NCBI GenBank assembly: GCA_964511025.1 | Contig: CAZEDK010000045.1 | Span: 1-11,300, forward strand | Source of the DNA: CAZEDK01 sp964511025 | GTDB lineage: Bacteria > Patescibacteriota > Gracilibacteria > UBA1369 > GWF2-33-10 | Direction of reading: 5' to 3' | Length of the DNA stretch: 11,300 nt | Part shown: one piece after another, positions 6,191 through 11,300 of the stretch | How positions within the stretch are numbered: the stretch's first letter is position 1 | Layout: each line of letters starts with the position of its first letter | Made by a program: the position numbers and the translations under genes | The notes under the pieces: model-generated | Told to the model about the DNA's origin: nothing | Database searches by the model: none | The model's input: the letters and a program-made list of their open reading frames with translations, nothing else

Positions 6191-6443
6191 TAATTAAGAC
6201 AGCTAAGCGATTTAACAAATCTTTTGAAAAATTTGACAGGAAAATTCAGTTAAAAATCATAGAAAGGATAGATTGTTATTCGATAATACTTCAGATCCAA
6301 AGCTAAATATTCACCCATTAAAAGGAGAATTAAAAGGGATATATTCTTTTAATGTAACTGGCGATTTTAGAGTGTGGTATAGGAAAGAGGGTAATGAAAT
6401 TATATTACTTCTATCTGTTGGCACACATTCACAATTATACTAA
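6187..6443 (+). pseudogene. YafQ/RelE-like toxin, frameshifted
   Basis: From the ATG at 6187 the frame gives MIIKTAKRFNKSFEKFDRKI, then a helix up to ERID (D29), and then stops early at TAA 6304-6306 after 39 residues. From 6276 the next frame continues to TAA 6441-6443 with clear family sequence: LFDNTSDPKLNIHPLKGELK, then GDFRVWYR and the terminal GTHSQLY. HPLKGELKG and GTHSxL/F are signatures of the YafQ branch of RelE toxins, whose His residues take part in mRNA cleavage. Restoring one base near 6274 gives a protein of about 85 aa, exactly family length. No slippery heptamer is evident at the shift, so programmed frameshifting is unlikely. The cause is a one-base deletion or a sequencing/assembly error. 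Confidence 0.82.
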
Positions 6444-6448
6444 ATAAT

Positions 6449-6477
6449 AAAAAGTAGACTTAAAAGAAAGATAAGAT
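6449..6477 (+). repeat. Direct repeat copy 2, downstream of the second TA module
   Basis: This copy is 29 nt long and identical to 5833-5861 except for A instead of C at 6462. It begins 6 nt after the toxin stop and lies directly before the zinc-ribbon gene. The copies are 616 bp apart and frame the TA module, as expected if the module had been inserted with, or between, a duplicated sequence. Confidence 0.75.
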
Positions 6478-6482
6478 AGAAT
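6455..6482 (+). promoter_or_regulatory. Candidate promoter of the zinc-ribbon gene
   Basis: TAGACT (6455-6460, 4 of 6 to TTGACA) and TAGAAT (6477-6482, 5 of 6 to TATAAT) are 16 bp apart. The -35 lies inside direct repeat copy 2. The start site would be near 6489, about 19 nt before the ATG at 6508. Confidence 0.35.
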
Positions 6483-7054
6483 GGAATTGTATTTAACAAA
6501 AAAATAAATGCAGTGTACTCAATGTCAAAATACATTTGAAATCAAGGCGCAAGATTTTGAATTTTATAAAAAATTCAATGTACCGGCTCCAAATCTCTGT
6601 CACTATTGCAAACTTCAAAACAGACTTAATTTTCGCAATGAAAGAACTTTATATAAACGCAAAAGTGATTTAAGTGGGAAAGAAATCATTTCAATTTATT
6701 CAGCGGATAATAGATACAAAGTATATTCTACAGAAGAATGGTGGAGCGATAAATATGACGCAATCGAATACGGACAAGATTTTGATTTTTATCGTCCTTT
6801 CTTTGATCAATTTCAAGAATTACTGCTCAAAGTACCTCGAATAGCTCTTTTTAATGTCAATCCATATAATAGTGATTACTGCCAACAAGCTTATAATAAC
6901 AAAAACTGCTATTTGTGTACTGTCGTTACTCAGTGCGAAGATTCAATGTACCTTGCTCATACCAACAAAGCAGATAGCTCTTATGACTGTAGCTACACAC
7001 AAAATATTCAACTTTGTTACGACTGTGTAGATAGCGATAAATTATATGGATGCA

Positions 7055-7221
7055 TAAGGATCTTGGCAAAAAATAAGGCACCTAAATTGTGCTAGATTTT
7101 GTTTTAGATTCTTTCGTTCAGATGTGGGAGTTTATCGAGATAAATGACTACATTTGCAACAAAGAAGATAAAGCAAAAGATAGTGCAAGGGAGCTGTCTT
7201 ATTTTTTGCCAAGATCCTAAG
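7055..7221. mobile_element. MITE-like fold-back element with TAAG target duplication
   Basis: A perfect 21-bp inverted repeat has arms at 7057-7077 and 7198-7218 (left begins AGGATCTTGGC, right ends GCCAAGATCCT). It is the outer part of a symmetric hairpin that covers the whole element, with positions i and j pairing when i+j=14275 and a tip at TTTATC-GA-GATAAA (7131-7144). By hand count of 80 pairs, about 60 are Watson-Crick, 7 are G.T/U and 13 are mismatches. TAAG at 7055-7058 is repeated at 7218-7221. Removing one TAAG plus the 159 bp between (163 bp) restores the host reading frame (C-I-S-C-Q). No transposase lies within, so it would be non-autonomous. No other copy is in the window. It brings stops in the host frame (TAG at 7093). 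Confidence 0.82.
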
Positions 7222-7840
7222 CTGTCAAAGCTGTCAAAATTCAAACGGACTTTATTTTTGCTATGACTGCATTGGCTGCCAAGATTGTTTTGGATCTAGC
7301 GGACTTAGAAATAAAAAGTATTATATTTTCAATCAAGCATATTCAAAAGAAGAATATTTTGAAAAATTAAAATCTCTAGAAACGCATAAATATTCACAAT
7401 TCAAATTATTAAAAGAGCATTTTCAAAATATCGCAAAAGAAGCTATCCATAGAGAAAATAGAAATTTAAATTGTGAAAATTGTCTTGGTAATTATTTGAT
7501 AAATTCAAAAAACTGTGATCTATGTTTTGATTCATTTGAGATAGAAGATTGCAGTTACTGCACATGGATTTTTACAAGTAATGACTGTCAAGATGTTTAC
7601 GGAATGGGCGGAAGTGAACTGGTTTATGAATCTTTAGGAGTAGAAAATTTAAATTTTGGAGCTTTTAATACTTTTGTGTCGGATTCCAATAATGTTTTTT
7701 ATAGTGATTGCTGTTTTTATTCTTCTTATCTTTTTGGCTGTGCCGGATTAAAAAATAAAAAATATTGTATTCTGAACAAACAATATACAAAAGAGGAATA
7801 TGAAGAGTTGCTGCCAAAAATTATTGAACATATGAAAAAA

Positions 7841-7873
7841 AGCCCCCTTGACAAAGGGGGGCAGGGAGGATTT
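7841..7873 (+). repeat. GC-rich palindromic repeat inserted in frame (encodes SPLDKGGQGGF)
   Basis: CCCCCTT (7843-7849) pairs with AAGGGGG (7854-7860) around a GACA loop, with flanking G/C extending the stem. A purine tract GGCAGGGAGGA follows. In an A/T-rich gene this GC block stands out. It encodes SPLDKGGQGGF, a peptide I recognise as the translation of a dispersed palindromic repeat found across unrelated bacteria. It interrupts the host protein between EHMKK and EWGKFFP, which in relatives I recall as nearly contiguous. The insertion is 33 nt and in frame, so it adds 11 residues without breaking the gene. Confidence 0.65.
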
Positions 7874-8352
7874 GAATGGGGCAAATTTTTCCCAATTTCT
7901 CTTTCACCTTTTGCATACAACGAATCGATGGCGCAATCATATTTTCCATTAACAAAAAACGATAGTATTAAATGGAAAGATGAAGATACAAAGAATTATC
8001 TGACACAAAATTATGAAATTCCGGATTCTATAAAAGATACAAATGATGCAATTATCAATGAAATATTAAGCTGTATTGATTGCAAAAAAAATTACAGAAT
8101 AATGATTCCAGAATTAAAATTTTATAGACAACAAAATTTACCAATTCCAAGAAAATGTAATGATTGCAGATACAAAGATCAAATGGACAAGAGAAACCCT
8201 ATCAAATTATTTGATAGAAATTGCATGAAATGTGACACAAAGATTAAAACAACTTATACGCCTGAAGAAATTGCCTGCCCACCGGAGCTTCAGCATAGGA
8301 GGGTTTATTGCGAAAATTGCTACCTGAAGGAAGTTTATTAGTTTTTAGAATC

Positions 8353-10302
8353 TTAACTAACAACGTTAGTTTTTTCATCCATCCGAGCTCTAAATATCTC
8401 TGGCAATTCTCTAATTGGATATTTTTGTACAAGCTTCTCAATCTCTTCTATAAATTTACCATCAATCTCTGCATCATATTCACCTCGAGAGTCAAATCGA
8501 CCATAACCTTCCAACTCAACTCCATCGCGAGCTTGTTTATACACTTCTAACAATTTTTCCAAAAGCATTGGCAAAGCATTAAACAAATCCATAGGCTCAC
8601 CAATAATTGGATACAGTGCCAAAGCATATCTCACAATATCCTCATAACTTGTACGAAGTATTCTAAACGCATCACTAGGCCTATCTATATTAACCTGCAA
8701 AACGGTAGCAAGATTGTTTTTTCTATCAATTAGTTTATAACACAAAGAAACATATCTTACAATATCAGCCATCACAGAATCTGTAGTTCTCAAAGCTTCC
8801 GGCATCCCATGTTCCCTTACAACAAAAGTCGTCATTTTTCTATCATAGCCAACATATTCACGAAAAAAAGGACCATCAGGCTCTTCTTGCATCTGAGATG
8901 TCAAATCTTTAAAACGAGATAAATCATCATCTGACAAAGCAAGCAAATCCAAAGTTGCTTTTTGCCCAGCCAAATTCTGTTTTAAAATTATCTCTTTTTC
9001 CTCATCTGATAAATTTGTTTCAGTGCCTTTGGAAAGAATTCTTTCTATCAGTTTCAAAGCCTTGATTAATGATTCTTCAGTAATCAGATGAAGTTCTTTT
9101 TTAAGATCTTCTAATCCTTTCGACTGATAAGCCTGTTCTGAATGCGTCTTTCTATATGCATCTATAGCCATTAATGGAGTAGCAAAAACTGTATCCCATG
9201 TATTAACTCTTGAAACAATATCAGTAATAAGAGCATCGACATCCCACTCTTTAACATCTTCAACGACATCATGTATTGGACCAATAATTGCAATACATAT
9301 CGCCATCACAACAGCACGCTTTAAGTCTTCACTAGCTCCATTCATTGCTTTTGCAAAATAAAATGGCAATATTGCAAAAGCCGCTTCTTCAGCAACTTCT
9401 CTGCAATGATTCATATAAGCATGTCCGGTATGCCTCAAGCGACTGCTGTCTTGTCTTGCATGACATGAGTTGGCAACTACTATGGACTGACTCAGGCAAT
9501 CCGAAAATATCGATCCAAGATATTCCAATATAAGATCTCGTCTTGTAAATTCTTCATTATCTGTAAATTGAAAGTTTTCACCTAAAACTCCGCCAATGAG
9601 CATTTTTAAATAAAAAATCCATGCAGTAAATAATTTCGTATCATTTGTATTAAGAGCCGATCTTGATTCTTTAGCTTTTCCATTCCATACTTGTGCTGGA
9701 GACAAACCGGTGTCACCAATAGAATCTTGATCCAATTTATCTTTTTGTTTAGCCATACGAGAAATAACAACCGCTTGTCTGATATCACGACGCGTCTCAG
9801 TACACAACAAACAAATTGCCCTAGCTAATTTTTGTCGTTCTCTTGCTTGTTTGCTTTCTGGAATATCAGAAAAGTCAACTTCAGCCAATATTTCCTCTAT
9901 TTTTGCAGATAAAGATTCATTAGCAGTGTCATCAGTTAAAAGTAAACCTGTTAATGAATCTTGAGACCCTATATCAATTGTTGTTGTTCTGAGACTTTCA
10001 CGAACACCATTCACTGCGGTAGTCCATGCTCTGCGAAAATTAAAAACTTGACTTGCAATACCAGTAAGCACTTGACGAGAATCTGCCGTCACCGATTGCT
10101 TATCAATCAAGCAAACAGGACCCAATTTTTTTTCACGAATATAGCTTCCACGGCATTCACCAACAAAAGAAGGAGACTGATGTTGACCTTCCGCCTGATC
10201 AATTACGCTATCCATATACTGATAAGAAGCAGATGCGATGACTAGATCTTCTATATCACTAGGCTTATATCGATAGTATACAAATTTTCTATCAACAAGC
10301 AT
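8353..10302 (-). CDS. RelA/SpoT/MESH1-type HD-domain phosphohydrolase with large extensions
   Basis: The protein has 649 aa. The HD signature of (p)ppGpp hydrolases is in the middle: RHTGHAYMNHCREVAEE (290-306), resembling R-x-G-E-P-Y-I-x-H-P-x-x-VA. Then come GPIHDVVEDV (341-350), like ALLHDxxEDT, and YKLIDRKNNLAT (522-533), like KLADRxxNMRT. H299, H344, D345 and D526 would hold the metal, and E348/D349 match the catalytic ED pair. No synthetase domain is seen. Two parts depart from standard RSH or MESH1: about 280 N-terminal residues I do not recognise, and a spacer of about 175 residues between the HD and KLIDR motifs, usually much shorter. The likely role is hydrolysis of an alarmone or other nucleotide in the cytoplasm, inferred from the motif set. 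It is the last gene of a three-gene operon, 56 nt after the 65-aa gene, and has no Shine-Dalgarno. Confidence 0.78.
   Translation of the reverse strand: MLVDRKFVYYRYKPSDIEDLVIASASYQYMDSVIDQAEGQHQSPSFVGECRGSYIREKKLGPVCLIDKQSVTADSRQVLTGIASQVFNFRRAWTTAVNGVRESLRTTTIDIGSQDSLTGLLLTDDTANESLSAKIEEILAEVDFSDIPESKQARERQKLARAICLLCTETRRDIRQAVVISRMAKQKDKLDQDSIGDTGLSPAQVWNGKAKESRSALNTNDTKLFTAWIFYLKMLIGGVLGENFQFTDNEEFTRRDLILEYLGSIFSDCLSQSIVVANSCHARQDSSRLRHTGHAYMNHCREVAEEAAFAILPFYFAKAMNGASEDLKRAVVMAICIAIIGPIHDVVEDVKEWDVDALITDIVSRVNTWDTVFATPLMAIDAYRKTHSEQAYQSKGLEDLKKELHLITEESLIKALKLIERILSKGTETNLSDEEKEIILKQNLAGQKATLDLLALSDDDLSRFKDLTSQMQEEPDGPFFREYVGYDRKMTTFVVREHGMPEALRTTDSVMADIVRYVSLCYKLIDRKNNLATVLQVNIDRPSDAFRILRTSYEDIVRYALALYPIIGEPMDLFNALPMLLEKLLEVYKQARDGVELEGYGRFDSRGEYDAEIDGKFIEEIEKLVQKYPIRELPEIFRARMDEKTNVVS
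8355..8375 (+). terminator. Rho-independent terminator of the zinc-ribbon gene
   Basis: The stem AACTAAC (8355-8361)/GTTAGTT (8365-8371) has an AAC loop and is followed by a T run to 8375, starting 13 nt after the zinc-ribbon stop. Only the plus direction has the T tract. It overlaps the last codons (NVVS-stop) of the convergent HD-domain gene. The stem is A/T-rich and so of moderate strength. Confidence 0.65.
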
Positions 10303-10358
10303 CAGAAAAATTTATGAGTTATCTATTGTCACAAATTTCTACTAAAAAATCAACGTTT

Positions 10359-10556
10359 TCATGCGGTCATCAAACCTGTTTTTAGCATGGCATCAGGATC
10401 CTCAGATGCTTTTTGATTTGCCTCTACACGCACAATTTCTTCTTTAATGATTTTTTGCAGTTCATCCAAATAAGCCTTTTCAAGTTCTTTCATTTTTTTA
10501 TCATACTCTTCAAGAATTTGTTTTACCTTATCAATTGTAGCTTTTTGATCTGTCAT
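10359..10556 (-). CDS. Small predicted coiled-coil protein, unknown function
   Basis: The protein has 65 aa. Residues about 8-48 (KVKQILEEYDKKMKELEKAY, then LDELQKIIKEEIVRVEAN) are continuous, strongly charged helix with heptad-like hydrophobics, so a coiled coil is likely. The C-terminus (ASEDPDAMLKTGLMTA) is short and flexible. There is no signal peptide or TM segment. It starts 5 nt after the stop of the 214-aa gene, so the two are almost certainly co-transcribed, and lies 56 nt ahead of the HD gene. I do not recognise a family. A structural or adaptor role towards its operon partners is only inference. Confidence 0.7.
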   Translation of the reverse strand: MTDQKATIDKVKQILEEYDKKMKELEKAYLDELQKIIKEEIVRVEANQKASEDPDAMLKTGLMTA

Positions 10557-10561
10557 AAAAA

Positions 10562-11206
10562 TTATCTACGAATTAAATTATTAGGAACGACAACATATTT
10601 TCCATCAGGTGTGTGAATAATAGTTCTTTCAGTGTCTTTGCTAACAACTGTGCCAGTTACTTCTTGGTATACAGGTTCATCACCTTCTCTATTTTGAGCA
10701 TTTTCTAAACTAGTAGCAGTCATTAAATTCGACTTCTCAATAAGCTTAAGAGACTGAGTAGATAATGTTTCGATACGTTGCGCAATACCAGCTACTTGTG
10801 CTTTTGTTCTGTCAGTTAAAACTGCCACTCCTGTCTCATAAGTTTCCCTAGCTCTCACTGTATCAGCTGGCAAAGGTGCATTCGGTGCTACTTGTTTAAG
10901 TGGCGCTGCAGCTGCATGAGCTTTTTTATCAACTTTTTGAGATTCTTCTTCAAAATAACTATCAATATAAGCAGAAGCTTTATCATATAAACCTTTCGCA
11001 TCATCCATCCAACCTTTTTCAGGCTGCCCATTAGGTTTTGCTTTTTGCGAATCATTATTATCAAAAAGATTACTTAAAATTTTTAAACTATTGTCAGTTA
11101 TAGATCTCTTTACAGCAGCCATTCCTTCATCGCCCTTATAAGCCTCCGGTCCCCCATAAACAAATCTATTTCCAAACAATTTGATTTTTTCTAATTTCAG
11201 ATACAT
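10562..11206 (-). CDS. Conserved-looking hypothetical protein, first gene of the HD operon
   Basis: The protein has 214 aa with no recognised family. In order: a short hydrophobic/basic N-terminus (MYLKLEKIKLFGNRFVYGG), a helical part, a polar Asn/Gln-rich linker (DNNDSQKAKPNGQPEK, about 49-64), a helix with YIDSYFEEE, an Ala/Pro-rich linker (HAAAAPLKQVAPNAPLPADT, about 97-116), a long helix (RARETYETGVAVLTDRTKAQ and on), and a small beta-rich end (TGTVVSKDTERTIIHTPDGK, then YVVVPNNLIRR). No TM helix is seen. The linkers suggest separate modules on flexible tethers. The ATG at 11206 is chosen; M29 (MAAVKRS) is an alternative start, supported only by an AAGGA placed too close to it. The 65-aa gene follows after 5 nt. 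Confidence 0.7.
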   Translation of the reverse strand: MYLKLEKIKLFGNRFVYGGPEAYKGDEGMAAVKRSITDNSLKILSNLFDNNDSQKAKPNGQPEKGWMDDAKGLYDKASAYIDSYFEEESQKVDKKAHAAAAPLKQVAPNAPLPADTVRARETYETGVAVLTDRTKAQVAGIAQRIETLSTQSLKLIEKSNLMTATSLENAQNREGDEPVYQEVTGTVVSKDTERTIIHTPDGKYVVVPNNLIRR

Positions 11207-11234
11207 ATATAATTCAAAATTTAGAATTCAATGA

Positions 11235-11240
11235 ATTATA
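11235..11240 (-). promoter_or_regulatory. Candidate -10 box of the HD operon
   Basis: A perfect TATAAT on the minus strand would start transcription near 11228, giving a leader of about 22 nt without a Shine-Dalgarno before the ATG at 11206. The -35 position (11263-11258, TGGAAT) matches only 3 of 6. Nothing else is seen in 11241-11300. Confidence 0.45.
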
Positions 11241-11300
11241 GCAAAAAACTGAATAAAATTCCAGCAAAAAATGGAGTTAGTGTAAACTTTTCACCACACG

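Larger units (their letters stand above)
6508..8341 (+). pseudogene. Large Cys-rich zinc-ribbon protein, interrupted by a fold-back element
   Basis: Two open segments (6508-7056 and 7220-8341) are one gene split by a 163-bp insertion; joining them gives about 556 aa. It opens with a zinc ribbon (CTQC at 3-6, CHYC at 32-35, FYKKFNVPAP between). The middle is a long array of short Cys/aromatic repeats (NCYLC, LCYDC, SCQSCQN, FCYDC, GCQDC, NCDLCFD, DCSYC) recalling a beta-solenoid with CxxC turns. A second copy of the ribbon is near the end (CIDCKKNY, FYRQQNLPIPRKCNDC). A last CxxC pair follows (CMKC, CENC), ending in YLKEVY. This Cys-rich architecture is familiar from CPR genomes, but its function is not known to me. 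As it stands, translation ends at TAG 7093-7095 inside the insert after 195 residues. A further in-frame palindromic repeat lies at 7841-7873. Confidence 0.8.

Noticed and set aside
6265..6306. Programmed ribosomal frameshift in the YafQ-like toxin
   Set aside because: No slippery heptamer or SD-like stimulator and no obvious downstream pseudoknot; a simple one-base loss explains it.
7055..7221. Group I or group II self-splicing intron
   Set aside because: At about 160 nt it is one simple hairpin without the paired core, domain V or ORF expected of these introns; inverted repeats and a TAAG duplication fit a transposable element better.
7221..7240. Tandem AGCTGTCAA repeat next to the fold-back element as a target-site duplication
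   Set aside because: It encodes the SCQSCQ unit of the host zinc-ribbon repeat and is present on one side only.
8308..8550. 80-aa plus-strand ORF over the end of the HD gene
   Set aside because: Overlaps both convergent genes and the terminator, with no family features.
1..11300. UGA-as-glycine code (Gracilibacteria/Absconditabacteria)
   Set aside because: TGA ends both RHH antitoxin genes in ATGA overlaps with their toxins, and no gene body needs TGA read through.
1..11300. CRISPR array, rRNA, or full insertion sequence with transposase
   Set aside because: No regularly spaced repeats, rRNA-like sequence or transposase ORF was seen anywhere in the window.

Overview
This is a low-GC window that reads as a Patescibacteria/CPR-type genome. 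The lineage is inferred from gene content and my recollection of the families, not from any search. Pointers are a class B penicillin-binding protein with a long insert before its SxxK motif, a CPR-style Cys-rich zinc-ribbon protein, many small toxin-antitoxin pairs, and starts with almost no Shine-Dalgarno sequences. TGA acts as an ordinary stop in several genes, so the Gracilibacteria code (UGA=Gly) is not supported.

Layout. (1) 1-132 is the C-terminal end of a YgjP-type metallopeptidase. It converges on an M16 zinc peptidase (135-1406, minus). (2) A class B PBP (1494-3761, plus) is followed by a 65-aa single-TM protein (3790-3987). (3) 3988-4160 holds short direct repeats and an 84-nt inverted-repeat structure with 13-bp perfect arms. 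(4) 4161-4453 (minus) is a deletion scar. It joins the start of a SerB-like phosphatase out of frame to the end of a SerC-like aminotransferase. (5) 4602-6443 is a toxin-antitoxin cluster with three modules. HEPN/MNT (plus) abuts an RHH/RelE pair (minus). Divergent from that is a second RHH/RelE (YafQ-like) pair whose toxin carries a one-base frameshift. The last module has a 12-bp perfect inverted repeat over its -10 box and lies between two 29-nt direct repeats. (6) 6508-8341 (plus) is one large zinc-ribbon gene. It is broken by a roughly 160-bp fold-back element with TAAG flanks, and separately carries an in-frame GC-rich palindromic repeat encoding SPLDKGGQGGF. (7) 8353-11206 (minus) is a three-gene operon. 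It encodes a 214-aa unknown, a 65-aa coiled-coil unknown and a 649-aa protein with a RelA/SpoT/MESH1-type HD hydrolase domain. The last gene converges on the zinc-ribbon gene, whose terminator lies inside its final codons.

The left third is housekeeping (cell-wall synthesis, peptidases). The centre is an accessory zone that has taken insertions, deletions and frameshifts: three TA modules, two decayed genes, a MITE-like element and a palindromic repeat within about 4 kb. The right end may be an alarmone or nucleotide-hydrolase operon. The strongest unexplained signal is the fold-back element at 7055-7221. It is a symmetric hairpin of about 80 pairs whose non-Watson-Crick positions are mostly G.U wobbles and G.A pairs, as if it were shaped as RNA.
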